Numbered from the stretch's first letter, positions 8,591 to 17,131 are shown. The stretch is DNA of 61,630 nt from Blastococcus tunisiensis (GCF_900112815.1 NZ_FOND01000025.1:1-61630), one strand, 5' to 3'. Notes: a model not told the origin generated them from the sequence alone. A program made the numbers and translations.

Positions 8591-9220
8591 TCAGGTGCCG
8601 GAGCCGCGCAGGAGGTCCTCGAAGGAGGTCGTCGGATCGGCGAACGGGTCCACCGGCCGACCGGAGGCCGGCCGGCCGGACACCAGACCGGCGAGCTCAC
8701 CGGCGGCGCGGTCGATGCGGCCGGCCAGGGCCCGGTCGACGCCGCCGGCCCCGGCCCAGTCCTCAGTCGCCGCGAACACCGCGGTCGGGACCGAGATCGC
8801 CCGCAGGTAGGAGAACAGCGGCCGGACGGCGTGCTCGAGGGCCAGGGAGTGCCGGGCGGTGCCCGCCGTGGCACCCAGCAGCACCGGCCGGCCGGTCAGG
8901 GCATCGTTGTCCAGGACGTCGAAGAACGTCTTGAACAACCCGCTGTAGGACGCCGAGAAGATCGGCGTGACGGCGATCAGGCCGTCCGCGCCGGTGACCG
9001 TGTCGATGGCCGTCCGCAGGGGCCGGTTGGCGAAGCCGGTGACCAGGTGGTCGGCCAGGTCGCGGGCGTGCTCGCGCAGCTCCACGACCTCGACGGTGGC
9101 GCCCTCGCCCCGCTCCGCGAGGGCCGCCACCGTCGCGGCGGTCAGCCGGTCGGCGAGCAGCCGGGTGGACGACGGGGTGCCGAGTCCGCCGCTCACGACG
9201 GCGAGCGTCCGCGTGGTCAT
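8591..9220 (-). CDS. NADPH-dependent FMN reductase (CE1759/MsuE-like)
   Basis: 209 residues of flavodoxin-like fold. VVSGGLGTPSSTRLLAD at the N-terminus is the phosphate-binding loop, and TPIFSASYSGLFKTFFDVLD near 90-110 is the conserved family segment. It would reduce free FMN with NAD(P)H. Its ATG at 9220 overlaps the stop codon of the flavin-dependent monooxygenase gene by 4 bp, so the two are translationally coupled and probably form a two-component system in which this protein supplies reduced flavin. Confidence 0.87.
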   Translation of the reverse strand: MTTRTLAVVSGGLGTPSSTRLLADRLTAATVAALAERGEGATVEVVELREHARDLADHLVTGFANRPLRTAIDTVTGADGLIAVTPIFSASYSGLFKTFFDVLDNDALTGRPVLLGATAGTARHSLALEHAVRPLFSYLRAISVPTAVFAATEDWAGAGGVDRALAGRIDRAAGELAGLVSGRPASGRPVDPFADPTTSFEDLLRGSGT

Positions 9221-10347
9221 CGCGCCTGCCCGGTAACGGCGTCGGCGGGGGCGTGCACGGTCGGGTCGCTGCCGCCGCCGACCGCCGCGACCAGGGAGGC
9301 GTGGGTCGGCGCCTCGGGGACGTGCGCAGGCCTGCGGGCGGCGAACTCCTCGCGCAGCACCGGGACGACCTCCTCGCCGAGCAGGTCCAGCTGCTCCAGC
9401 ACGGTCTTCAGCGGAAGCCCCGCGTGGTCGATGAGGAACAGCTGCCGCTGGTAGTCCCCCACGTAGTCGCGGAAGCCCAGGGTGCGCTCGATGACCTGCT
9501 CGGGGCTGCCCACGGTCAGCGGCGTCTGGGAGGTGAACTCCTCCAGCGACGGGCCGTGGCCGTAGACGGGGGCGTTGTCGAAGTAGGGGCGGAACTCGGC
9601 GACGGCGTCCTGGCTGTTCCGGCGCATGAAGACCTGCCCGCCGAGGCCGACGATGGCCTGGTCGGCGCTGCCGTGGCCGTAGTGCTCGTAGCGGCGGCGG
9701 TAGAACTCGACCATCCGCTGGGTGTGCTCCGGCGGCCAGAAGATGTGGTTGTGGAAGAAGCCGTCGCCGTAGTACGCGGCCTGCTCGGCGATCTGCGGGG
9801 AGCGGATCGAGCCGTGCCACACGAACGGCGGCACCCCGTCCAGGGGCCGGGGGGTGGAGGTGAAGCCCTGCAGCGGAGTGCGGAACCTGCCCTCCCAGTT
9901 CACGACGTCCTCGCGCCAGAGCCGGCGCAGCAGGGCGTAGTTCTCGACGGCCAGCTCGATGCCGTCCCGGATGTCCTTGCCGAACCAGGGGTAGACCGGG
10001 CCGGTGTTGCCGCGGCCCATCATCAGGTCGACGCGCCCGCCGGACAGGTGCTGGAGCATCGCGTAGTCCTCGGCGATCTTCACCGGGTCGTTGGTGGTGA
10101 TCAGCGTCGTGGCGGTCGACAGCTGCAGGGTGGAGGTCTGCGCGGCCACGGAGGCCAGCGTCGTGGTGGGGGAGGAGGAGAAGAACGGCGGGTTGTGGTG
10201 CTCGCCGAGCGCGAAGACGTCGAGTCCGACCTCCTCCGCCTTGCGGGCGATGGCCAGGACCGCCTGGATCCGCTCCGCCTCGGTCGGGGTGCGACCGGTC
10301 GTCGGGTCCTGCGTGATGTCGCTGACCGTGAAGATGCCGAACTGCAT
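9217..10347 (-). CDS. LLM-class flavin-dependent oxidoreductase
   Basis: 376 residues of bacterial luciferase-like TIM barrel. Visible motifs are ALGEHHNPP near residue 47, LSGGRVDLMMGRGN near 100 and WHGSIRSP in the middle. These are typical of the CE1758-type family found with CE1759-type reductases. I chose ATG 10347, preceded by ACGGAGACGG; an upstream start would add ten residues without improvement. It uses reduced flavin from the partner reductase to oxygenate an organic substrate that cannot be named here. A dyad at 10363-10380 overlaps its promoter region. Confidence 0.87.
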   Translation of the reverse strand: MQFGIFTVSDITQDPTTGRTPTEAERIQAVLAIARKAEEVGLDVFALGEHHNPPFFSSSPTTTLASVAAQTSTLQLSTATTLITTNDPVKIAEDYAMLQHLSGGRVDLMMGRGNTGPVYPWFGKDIRDGIELAVENYALLRRLWREDVVNWEGRFRTPLQGFTSTPRPLDGVPPFVWHGSIRSPQIAEQAAYYGDGFFHNHIFWPPEHTQRMVEFYRRRYEHYGHGSADQAIVGLGGQVFMRRNSQDAVAEFRPYFDNAPVYGHGPSLEEFTSQTPLTVGSPEQVIERTLGFRDYVGDYQRQLFLIDHAGLPLKTVLEQLDLLGEEVVPVLREEFAARRPAHVPEAPTHASLVAAVGGGSDPTVHAPADAVTGQAR

Positions 10348-10362
10348 GACCGTCTCCGTTGC

Positions 10363-10380
10363 TAGTTGAGAGTGCAACTA
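10363..10380. promoter_or_regulatory. Dyad operator candidate upstream of the LLM/flavin reductase operon
   Basis: TAGTTG-AGAGTG-CAACTA is a perfect 6+6 inverted repeat with a 6-base spacer, 16 bp before the monooxygenase start codon. The position fits a repressor site. No regulator gene is adjacent, so the binding protein is unknown. Confidence 0.5.
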
Positions 10381-10587
10381 CTGTCCCGCACAACAGGCGG
10401 CACCCAGGATCTATGCCCGCGACCCCCGGTCGGACCGGGACGCCCGGCTCGTCGCGGAACGTGACCGGTCCCGCACGATGGGCCGAACTACGCCGGTGGC
10501 ATCTTCACGGTCCGGTCACGGCGCCCGGCCCCGGGCGTCCGGGTCTGGCACTGTCCGCCGTGGCAGCGGTGCGCGAGGGGGGAAACG

Positions 10588-11529
10588 ATGGTGCGGAGCG
10601 GATCCGGTGGTGCGGTGGTCGACGGGCGAGGGGCGCACGGGCGTCCACCCGGTGAGCAGCCGGAGGGGCCGAAGGCCCTCGGCGATCTCGAGGAGCTCAT
10701 GGACCACCGCCCGGTGTTCCGCGTGCGGCTGCAGGGCTACGACCGCCTCGAGGTGGACAACTACACGGCCTGGGCAGAGAGCGAGCTGGTCACGGTCCGC
10801 CGGCAGGTCGACCACCTGCTGAGCCGGTTCGGCGAGTGCTCCGCGGAGCTCGAGATCTCCCGCCGCCTGCTGGCCGCCGCACCCCGGGGCGCGGCGTCCT
10901 TCCCCGTCTCCGAGCGCGTGGAGGAGATGCTGCGGCTGGCCTCCGACGAGGCCGCCGCCCGCACCGAGGAAAGCGCCCGCGAGGCCGAGCGGATCGTGGC
11001 CGAGGCGCGCACCGAGGCCGACGCCCGGCTGCGCAAGGCCCACGAGATCAAGGAGATGGCGATCGAGGCGGCCGACGAGCTGGTCGAGCACGCCCGCCGG
11101 GAACGTGCCTCCGCCGCCCAGGCGGTCGAGCGTGCCGAGGTCGAGGCGGCGGAGATCCTGCGCCGGGCCGCGGCGGAACGGGACCGGCTGGCCGAGCTGG
11201 CCGCGGGGGAGCGCGAGCGGGCGGCGGCCGACGCCTCGGCCCGGCTGGCCGCGGTGCAGGCGGAGATCGACCGGGTCCGCGGCCAGCGCGACCAGTCGCG
11301 CCAGCTGCTCCGCGACCTGATCGACCGGATCGGCGACGCCCTGCAGGCGGTGGCGGGCACGGTCCCCGAGGACGCCCCGCGCACGCACGTGATCCGCGAC
11401 AACGTGGCCGCCGAGGGGCAGGGCCAGCGGGACGAGCCGCGTCCCGCTCCGGCCGGCGCGGTCCCCGACGCCCGCGAGGAGCCGAACATGGTCGTGCTGC
11501 TGGGCCGTCCCGCCCCCGTCCCGAACTGA
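10588..11529 (+). CDS. DivIVA-like coiled-coil protein
   Basis: 313 residues. About 35 variable residues precede a DivIVA-like segment (FRVRLQGYDRLEVDNYTAWA, about 44-63), in which the RGYDRxEVDxY pattern is the membrane-binding entry of DivIVA/Wag31. A long Ala/Glu/Arg-rich coiled coil follows from about 110 to 255 (EESAREAERIVAEARTEAD and similar), and the tail is Pro-rich. It probably works at the cell pole or in wall growth. It is not Wag31 itself, since no division-cluster genes are nearby and the N-terminal extension is unusual. The ATG at 10588 follows GAGGGGGGAA. Confidence 0.75.
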   Translation: MVRSGSGGAVVDGRGAHGRPPGEQPEGPKALGDLEELMDHRPVFRVRLQGYDRLEVDNYTAWAESELVTVRRQVDHLLSRFGECSAELEISRRLLAAAPRGAASFPVSERVEEMLRLASDEAAARTEESAREAERIVAEARTEADARLRKAHEIKEMAIEAADELVEHARRERASAAQAVERAEVEAAEILRRAAAERDRLAELAAGERERAAADASARLAAVQAEIDRVRGQRDQSRQLLRDLIDRIGDALQAVAGTVPEDAPRTHVIRDNVAAEGQGQRDEPRPAPAGAVPDAREEPNMVVLLGRPAPVPN

Positions 11530-11617
11530 GGCCGGAGGCCCGGGACCGGCGCCGGGGCGGCTGGTGAGAGGCTGGACCCAGGCACCGGAGCCGCAGGTGG
11601 GACCGAGGGAGGCAGCG

Positions 11618-12124
11618 ATGGACGACGTCTGTGAGGTCGTACGGGTCGAGGGCGGGATCGTCGTCGGGCACGACGGTTCCAAGTGTGCGCAGGAGGCGCT
11701 GGTCTGGGCCGGGCGGCTGGCCCGCCGCGCCGACCTCGAGCTCCACGTCGTCCGGGCGTGGGCGATGATGACCGCCCCCCAGCCGGCGAGCTGGACGCCG
11801 GGCTACGTGCCCCCGCTCCCGGAGTGGGAGAAGGCCGTGCACGACGAGCTCAGCGCGCACGTCAAGGCGGCCGGCCTCGACCCCGCCGTCCGGGTCACCT
11901 GCCACGTGGTGCACAAGGCGCCGGCGCAGGGCCTGATGACGGCGGCGGAGGGGGCGAACCTGCTCGTGATGGGCGCCCGGGGGCGGGGCGGCTTCCGCGG
12001 GCTGCTGCTCGGCTCGGTCAGCGACCAGCTCGTCCACCACTCGCCCTGCCCGGTGACCGTCGTCCGCACGGGTGCGACCGGGCGGGAGATCGAGGCGGCC
12101 GGCGGCAGCGCAGTCGCGGAGTGA
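11618..12124 (+). CDS. Universal stress protein (UspA family)
   Basis: 168 residues, one Usp domain. The strand-1 aspartate region reads GGIVVGHDGSKCAQEAL, and the ATP-binding pattern G-2x-G-9x-G(S) is present as MGARGRGGFRGLLLGSVSD near residues 119-137, followed by CPVTVVR. This makes it an ATP-binding Usp. The ATG at 11618 follows GAGGGAGG. Its stop overlaps the GTG start of the SMP-30 gene by 4 bp, indicating a two-gene operon. Confidence 0.9.
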   Translation: MDDVCEVVRVEGGIVVGHDGSKCAQEALVWAGRLARRADLELHVVRAWAMMTAPQPASWTPGYVPPLPEWEKAVHDELSAHVKAAGLDPAVRVTCHVVHKAPAQGLMTAAEGANLLVMGARGRGGFRGLLLGSVSDQLVHHSPCPVTVVRTGATGREIEAAGGSAVAE

Positions 12125-13071
12125 CGGCCTTCGCCGGCGCCCGGCTTGTCCCGGTGGGCGGCGAGGGGCCCGAGGACGTCCTGGTCGACCTCGCCGGCCG
12201 CGTGCTCACCGGGCTGGCCGACGGGCGGATCGTGCGGATCGAGCCCGGGACGGGCGCCGTCGAGACGGTCGGCCGCGTGCCCGGTAGGCCGCTCGGTCTC
12301 GAGCTGCTGGGCCCGGAGGAGCTGCTCGTCTGCGCCTCCGACGCCGGGCTGCTGTCGGTGTCGCTGTCGAGCGGCCGGGTGCGCACGCTCGTCGACCGGT
12401 TCGAGGGCCGGCCGCTCGGCGCGGTCAACAACGCGGCCGTCGGCGACGACGGAACGGTCTGGTTCACCGATTCCTCGACCCGCTTCCCGATCCCGCGCTG
12501 GCGGGACGACCTGCTGCAGCGGACCCGCTCGGGGCGGTTGCTCCGCCGCGACCCCGACGGTGCGGTCGTCGAGGTGCTCGGCGGCCTGGAGTTCGCCAAC
12601 GGCGTGGCGCTGGCCGCCGACGGCTCCTTCGTCGCCGTCGCCGAGACCGGGGCACGCCGCGTGCGGCGGCTGTGGCTGAGCGGCCCGCGCCGCGGCAGCA
12701 GCGACGTCCTCGCCGAGGACCTCTGGGGCTACCCGGACAACATCGCCCGCGGCTCCGACGGGCTGATCTGGGTCGCGCTGGCGAGCCCGCGCGTCCCCGC
12801 GCTGGACGCGGTCCTGCGGCCTCCCCCGGCCCTCCGCGCGCTGGTCCGCCGGCTGCCCGAGCGGCTCCAGCCGGCGCCCGTCCCCACCGTCGGGGTGGTG
12901 GCCCTCGACGGCACCGGCCGGGTCGTCTCCGAGCGCACCGGCACGCTGGAGGGCTTCGCGATGCTCACCGGCGTGCGCGAAGCGGGCGGGACGCTGTGGT
13001 TCGGCAGCCTCACCGGTGGATGCGTGGGCAGCATCGCGGCGGCGGGTCAGTCCACCGGCGACGCCCCGTAG
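12121..13071 (+). CDS. SMP-30/strictosidine-synthase-like beta-propeller protein
   Basis: 316 residues with beta-propeller blades. The blade motifs are AVNNAAVGDDGTVWFTDSST near 100-119, FANGVALAADG near 155 and YPDNIARGSDGLIWVAL near 205, all typical of SMP-30/gluconolactonase/strictosidine-synthase-like hydrolases. Members hydrolyse lactones or related esters with a bound divalent metal; the Asn in FANG and the Asp in YPDN are likely metal ligands. The GTG at 12121 overlaps the Usp stop codon. The 3' end overlaps that of the convergent ethR gene by 25 bp. Its substrate is unknown. Confidence 0.82.
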   Translation: MTAFAGARLVPVGGEGPEDVLVDLAGRVLTGLADGRIVRIEPGTGAVETVGRVPGRPLGLELLGPEELLVCASDAGLLSVSLSSGRVRTLVDRFEGRPLGAVNNAAVGDDGTVWFTDSSTRFPIPRWRDDLLQRTRSGRLLRRDPDGAVVEVLGGLEFANGVALAADGSFVAVAETGARRVRRLWLSGPRRGSSDVLAEDLWGYPDNIARGSDGLIWVALASPRVPALDAVLRPPPALRALVRRLPERLQPAPVPTVGVVALDGTGRVVSERTGTLEGFAMLTGVREAGGTLWFGSLTGGCVGSIAAAGQSTGDAP

Positions 13072-13691
13072 ATCGCCCGCAACCACACCTCGAGCAGCGC
13101 CTCGACGATCCCGGTCTCCTCGACGGCCGGCCCGTCGCCGCTGAAGGTCGCGTAGAGGGCGCGTTCGTTCATCGAGGTCAGCAGGATCGCGAGCTCCAGC
13201 GCGGGCGGCCCGGGAGGCGCCGTGCCGCGCGCCCGCTCGGCGTCGATGGCCACCGCGCACCGCTGCGTCCAGTCGGCGAACACCCGGGCCCAGAGCTCGC
13301 GGATCTCGGTGTTGGTCGCGCGCGCCTCCGCCCAGGCGCGGATGAGCGCCCGGCGGGCCCGGAAGGACTCGTAGTAGGTCGTGATCACGTGCCGCCAGCC
13401 CGCCCGCGGCCCCGCGGCCGGCAGGAGGGAGGGATCGAGACCGGCGGCGTCGGCCTCGGCCACCACGCGGTCGAGGAGGGTCAGCAGGACCGCGTCCTTG
13501 GACGCGAAGTAGAAGTAGAAGGTCGGCCGCGAGATCCCGGCGCCCCGGGCGAGGTCGTCGACGGAGATCGCGCTCAGCGGCTGCTCGGCGAGCAGGCGTT
13601 CCGCGGTGGCCAGGATGGCCAGTTCCCGGTCGTCCCCCGACGGCCGGGCCGTGCGCCGGCCCCGGGAGGGCTCGCCGGTCGCTGGGGTCAC
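13047..13691 (-). CDS. ethR: TetR-family repressor EthR
   Basis: 214 residues. The N-terminal half closely resembles mycobacterial EthR as I remember it: RGRRTARPSGDDRELAILAT, then ISVDDLARGAGISRPTFYFY and SKDAVLLTLLDRVV. The helix-turn-helix spans about residues 43-65, and the C-terminal half is the hydrophobic ligand tunnel domain. It is divergent from an EthA-like monooxygenase gene, the same arrangement as ethA-ethR in mycobacteria, where EthR represses ethA. The start is GTG at 13691. The intergenic region carries two dyads that are good operator candidates. Confidence 0.9.
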   Translation of the reverse strand: MTPATGEPSRGRRTARPSGDDRELAILATAERLLAEQPLSAISVDDLARGAGISRPTFYFYFASKDAVLLTLLDRVVAEADAAGLDPSLLPAAGPRAGWRHVITTYYESFRARRALIRAWAEARATNTEIRELWARVFADWTQRCAVAIDAERARGTAPPGPPALELAILLTSMNERALYATFSGDGPAVEETGIVEALLEVWLRAIYGASPVD

Positions 13692-13721
13692 CGCCGGAGA
13701 ATAGCCGCGCCGACCCGTTTC

Positions 13722-13756
13722 TCAACACCCTGTTGACTCGTTCGACACACCGTCGA
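13722..13756. promoter_or_regulatory. Probable EthR operator region between ethR and ethA
   Basis: Two dyads lie in the 139-bp divergent gap: TCAACA-CCC-TGTTGA (13722-13736, perfect) and TCGAC-ACACC-GTCGA (13742-13756, perfect). The second, continuing into TAGC, resembles the TCGACACTATCGACA-type sequence of the mycobacterial ethA-ethR operator. EthR binds cooperatively as several dimers, which fits two adjacent sites. Confidence 0.65.
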
Positions 13757-13830
13757 TAGCGTCCGGTGCTCCGAGTTCCGAGCGCCGGCCCCCTCACCGG
13801 CTCCGGCCGGCCCAGCACCGGGAGAACCGC

Positions 13831-15330
13831 ATGGCAGCCCCGCACCGCACCGTCGAGCACGTCGACGTCCTCATCGTGGGCGCGGGCCTGTCCGGCGTCG
13901 GTGCCGCCTGCCACCTGCAGACCGAGTGCCCGGACAGGTCCTACGCCGTCCTCGAGTCGCGCGGCGCGATCGGCGGCACCTGGGACCTGTTCCGCTACCC
14001 GGGGATCCGGTCGGACTCCGACATGTTCACCCTCGGCTACGCCTTCCGTCCGTGGACGGACTCGCAGGCCATCGCCGACGGCGCCGCGATCCGCGGCTAC
14101 ATCGAGGACACCGCCCGCGAGTACGGCGTCGCGGAGAGGATCCGCTTCCACCACCAGGTGCTCTCCGCCGAGTGGTCGAGCGGCGAGGCCCGGTGGACGG
14201 TGACCGCCCGCCGCACCGACACCGGCGAGACGGTGCGGCTCACCTGCTCCTGGCTCTCGACCTGCGCCGGCTACTACCGCTACGACGAGGGCTTCCGGCC
14301 GGAGTTCCCCGGCGAGGAGCGGTTCGGGGGCGAGCTGATCCACCCCCAGCACTGGCCGGAGGACTTCGACGCCACCGGCAAGCGCATCGTCGTCATCGGC
14401 AGCGGCGCCACCGCCGTGACCCTGGTGCCCAACCTGGCCGGCGCGGCCGCGCACGTGACGATGCTGCAGCGGACGCCCAGCTACGTCATGTCGCTGCCCG
14501 GGCGCGACCCGCTCGCCCAGTTCCTGCGCTCGAAGCTGCCGGTACGGCTGGCCTATCCGATCGTGCGCTGGAAGAACGTGCTGGTCTCCACGGCCTTCTA
14601 CCAGTTCAGCCGGCGCTGGCCCACCGCCGCCCGGACGGTGCTGCGCCGGATGACGCGGAAGCAGGTGCCCGACGTCGACGTCGACACCCACTTCAACCCG
14701 CCCTACGACCCGTGGGACCAGCGGCTGTGCCTGGTGCCGGACGGCGACCTGTTCCGCACCCTCCGGCGCGGGCAGGCGACCATCGCCACCGGGCGGATCG
14801 AGACGTTCACCCGGACCGGCGTGCAGCTGGAGTCCGGCGAGCACCTGGACGCCGACGTGATCGTCACCGCCACCGGGCTCAACCTGCTGGCCATGGGTGG
14901 CATGACGCTGTCCGTCGACGGGGCGCCGGTCGAGCTCGCCGAGACCGTCTCCTACAAGGGGATGATGCTCTCCGGCGTCCCGAACTTCTCGATGGTCATC
15001 GGCTACACCAACGCCTCCTGGACGCTCAAGGCCGACCTGGTCAACCGCTACGTCTGCCGGCTGATCGGCTTCCTCGACGCCCGGGGCTACGCCTCGGCCA
15101 CCCCGGTCGCCCCGCCGGAGGGCGCCGACCAGCCGTTCCTCGACCTCGCGTCGGGCTACGTGCAGCGCAGCCTCGCCGACCTGCCCAGGCAGGGGCGCCG
15201 CAGGCCCTGGAAGCTGCACCAGAACTACGTCCGCGACGTCCGGTTGATGCGGCGGGGCTCGCTCGAGGACGAGGGCATGACTTTCCAGCGGCGGGTGTCC
15301 GCTCCCACGAACGAGAAGGCGGTCGCCTGA
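13831..15330 (+). CDS. ethA: FAD-dependent Baeyer-Villiger monooxygenase EthA
   Basis: 499 residues. The FAD Rossmann motif VGAGLSGVGAACHL is at about 14-27, the sequence IGGTWDLFRYPGIRSDSDM follows near 49-67, and the Baeyer-Villiger fingerprint FxGxxxHxxxW is seen as FGGELIHPQHWP near 167. The NADPH Rossmann motif VVIGSGATAVT is near 187. These match EthA closely. EthA oxygenates ketones to esters and activates thioamide drugs in mycobacteria. The ATG at 13831 follows GGGAGAA. Its stop overlaps the start of the SDR gene, so the two are co-transcribed. Confidence 0.9.
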   Translation: MAAPHRTVEHVDVLIVGAGLSGVGAACHLQTECPDRSYAVLESRGAIGGTWDLFRYPGIRSDSDMFTLGYAFRPWTDSQAIADGAAIRGYIEDTAREYGVAERIRFHHQVLSAEWSSGEARWTVTARRTDTGETVRLTCSWLSTCAGYYRYDEGFRPEFPGEERFGGELIHPQHWPEDFDATGKRIVVIGSGATAVTLVPNLAGAAAHVTMLQRTPSYVMSLPGRDPLAQFLRSKLPVRLAYPIVRWKNVLVSTAFYQFSRRWPTAARTVLRRMTRKQVPDVDVDTHFNPPYDPWDQRLCLVPDGDLFRTLRRGQATIATGRIETFTRTGVQLESGEHLDADVIVTATGLNLLAMGGMTLSVDGAPVELAETVSYKGMMLSGVPNFSMVIGYTNASWTLKADLVNRYVCRLIGFLDARGYASATPVAPPEGADQPFLDLASGYVQRSLADLPRQGRRRPWKLHQNYVRDVRLMRRGSLEDEGMTFQRRVSAPTNEKAVA

Positions 15331-16172
15331 TGGGTCCGTACCAGTTCGCCGGCGGCACCGCCGTCGTCACCGGAGCAGCCAGCGGGATCGGGGAGGCGCT
15401 CGCGGTCCTGCTGGCCGCGCGGGGGAGTCACCTCGTCCTGGTGGACCGCGACGAGGCCCGGCTGGGCGACGTCGCCGACCGCATCCGGTCCGCCCACCCG
15501 GCGCTGGCCCTCACCACCCACGTCGCCGACCTGTCCGACGACGGGCAGACCGACGCGCTCGCCGCCACGCTGGCCGCCGAGCACCCGGGGACCACCCTGC
15601 TGGTCAACAACGCCGGCGTGGCCCTGGGCGGGCGCTTCGACCAGGTGACGCTCGAGGAGTTCGACTGGGTCATGGCGGTCAACTTCCGGGCCGTCGTCCG
15701 GTTGACCCACGCCCTGCTCCCGGTGCTCAAGGCGCACCCCGGCTCGCACCTGGTGAACGTCTCCAGCGTGTTCGGCATCTTCGCGCCGGCCGGCCAGGCC
15801 GCCTACTCGGCCAGCAAGTTCGCCGTCCGCGGGTTCTCCGAGGCGGTGCGGCACGAGCTGGCGGAGAACTCCGTCGGCGTCACCGTCGTGCACCCCGGCG
15901 GGATCAAGACGCGGATCGCCGAGAGCGCCCGCACCGGCTCCGGGGTCTCCGTCGAGGAGTACGAGGTGGGTCGCAAGCAGTTCGCCAAGCTGCTGACCAT
16001 GCCCCCGGAGAAGGCGGCGGCGATGATCGTGACGGCGATCGAGAAGCGCCGCCCCCGGCTGCTCATCGGCTGGAGCGCGAAGGTCCCCGACGTCCTCGTC
16101 CGGCTGCTGCCGGGCAGCTACTGGAGGCTGATCGCCCGCCGGGCGGCCCCGGCGAGGCCGCCCGCCGGCTGA
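15330..16172 (+). CDS. Short-chain dehydrogenase/reductase (SDR), partner of EthA
   Basis: 280 residues. The cofactor motif TGAASGIGEA is at the N-terminus, NNAG near residue 91, the catalytic Ser in NVSSVFG near 143, and the YxxxK pair as YSASKFAVRGF near 155-165. An aspartate after beta-2 (LVDRDEARL) suggests NAD(H) preference. The ATG at 15330 shares one base with the ethA stop codon (TGATG). SDRs paired with Baeyer-Villiger oxygenases commonly oxidise the alcohol to the ketone that the oxygenase then attacks, which is the likely role here. Confidence 0.9.
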   Translation: MGPYQFAGGTAVVTGAASGIGEALAVLLAARGSHLVLVDRDEARLGDVADRIRSAHPALALTTHVADLSDDGQTDALAATLAAEHPGTTLLVNNAGVALGGRFDQVTLEEFDWVMAVNFRAVVRLTHALLPVLKAHPGSHLVNVSSVFGIFAPAGQAAYSASKFAVRGFSEAVRHELAENSVGVTVVHPGGIKTRIAESARTGSGVSVEEYEVGRKQFAKLLTMPPEKAAAMIVTAIEKRRPRLLIGWSAKVPDVLVRLLPGSYWRLIARRAAPARPPAG

Positions 16173-16186
16173 GCGGAGATCCGGTT

Positions 16187-16333
16187 GTGCGGAGCAACAG
16201 GACGACAGCTGTGCAGCCCCGCGTGGTCGAGTTCGCTCCCGACGACCACCTCTTCGCCGACTGGTGCGCGGCCTGGGCGGCCGTCCAGCTGGTCGACCCG
16301 CCTGTGACGCCGGCCGGGGGAGGGTCGGGTTGA
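16187..16333 (+). CDS. 48-aa short ORF, possible upstream ORF or GNAT remnant
   Basis: The GTG at 16187 follows GCGGAGATCC, and the frame ends with a TGA at 16331-16333 that overlaps the TTG start of the methyltransferase (TTGA). The middle (VVEFAPDDHLFADWCAAWAA) weakly resembles the first helix of actinobacterial GNAT acetyltransferases, after which the similarity stops. It may be a decayed gene start, or a translated leader that couples translation to the next gene. Support is limited to the ribosome site and the overlap. Confidence 0.3.
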   Translation: MRSNRTTAVQPRVVEFAPDDHLFADWCAAWAAVQLVDPPVTPAGGGSG

Positions 16334-17013
16334 CTGGGCCGGTGCCGGCCGACCGTCCCGCTCCGCCCGTCTCCCCGTCGTTCGTGCGCGCCCACACCCG
16401 TCCCGCCCGGCCGTCGCTGGTGCCCGAGGTGGTGCTGCACGTGGCCGCGGACGTGGTCGCCCTGTGGGAGGCCATCGAGGTCGAACGCGGCACGCCGCCC
16501 ACCGAGCCGCCGTTCTGGGCCGCGGCCTGGCCGGGCGGTCAGGCGCTCGCCCGCCACGTCCTCGACACCCCCGCGACCGTGCGCGGGCGCTCGGTGCTCG
16601 ACCTGGGGTCGGGCAGCGGGCTGGTGGCGGTGGCCGCGGCGCTCGCCGGGGCCGACCGGGTGACCGCCAGCGACGTCGACCCCTTCTCGCACGCCGCGGT
16701 CGCGGTCAACGCGGCCGAGAACGGGGTCGCACCGATCGGCCTCCTGGGCGACGTGCTGGGGGAGGAGCCGCCCGCCGTCGACGTCGTCCTGGCCGGTGAC
16801 GTCTGCTATGACCGGCTGATGAGCGAGCGGGTGCTGCCCTGGCTCGAGACGGCCCGTGCCCGCGGCGCCGACGTCTACCTGGGTGACCCCGGGCGGCCGT
16901 ACGTGCCCACCGACCGGCTGGAACAGGTTGCCGCCTTCGACGTGCCGGACACCGAGTCGGCGCCCGACCTGCCCGTCCGGCTCCGGCGGACCACGGTCTG
17001 GCGGCTCCCGTGA
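16330..17013 (+). CDS. Class I SAM-dependent methyltransferase (ETFB-lysine-methyltransferase/Nnt1-like)
   Basis: 227 residues from TTG 16330, which is preceded by GGGGGAGGG. The SAM-binding motif I is LDLGSGSGLVAVAAALAGA near 96-114, motif II is TASDVDPFSHAAVAVNA, and motif post-II is VDVVLAGDVCYD. The N-terminal PPFWAAAWPGGQALARHVLD segment is characteristic of the Nnt1/ETFB-lysine methyltransferase group, which modifies proteins. The target cannot be read from sequence. A GTG at 16342 is an alternative start. The TTG overlaps the stop of a 48-codon frame. Confidence 0.85.
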   Translation: MTGPVPADRPAPPVSPSFVRAHTRPARPSLVPEVVLHVAADVVALWEAIEVERGTPPTEPPFWAAAWPGGQALARHVLDTPATVRGRSVLDLGSGSGLVAVAAALAGADRVTASDVDPFSHAAVAVNAAENGVAPIGLLGDVLGEEPPAVDVVLAGDVCYDRLMSERVLPWLETARARGADVYLGDPGRPYVPTDRLEQVAAFDVPDTESAPDLPVRLRRTTVWRLP

Positions 17014-17058
17014 CCGGCCGGGGCGAGATGGATCACGCCCCCGATGTCCGCCATGGGA

Positions 17059-17088
17059 TTGTCACGTAACGGTAACGACGGCTACGTT
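17059..17088 (+). promoter_or_regulatory. Sigma-70-type promoter of the riboswitch/lysin transcript
   Basis: TTGTCA (17059-17064) and TACGTT (17083-17088) are separated by 18 bp. The spacer contains GTAACGGTAACG, a short direct repeat that could bind a regulator. Transcription would begin about 40 bp before the riboswitch. Confidence 0.55.
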
Positions 17089-17131
17089 GGCTCGGTCCGG
17101 CCGGAACGTCTCGCCCCATCCGGGGCGGCTG

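Noticed and set aside
10359-10655. Plus-strand open frame over the LLM operon promoter
   Set aside because: It has no ribosome site or motif and overlaps the start of the DivIVA-like gene in another frame.
11803-15219. Very long open frame (over 1100 codons) on the minus strand
   Set aside because: It runs antisense to Usp, SMP-30 and ethA, is rich in Arg, Gly, Asp and His without motifs, and only its overlap with ethR is meaningful. It is a by-product of high GC third positions.
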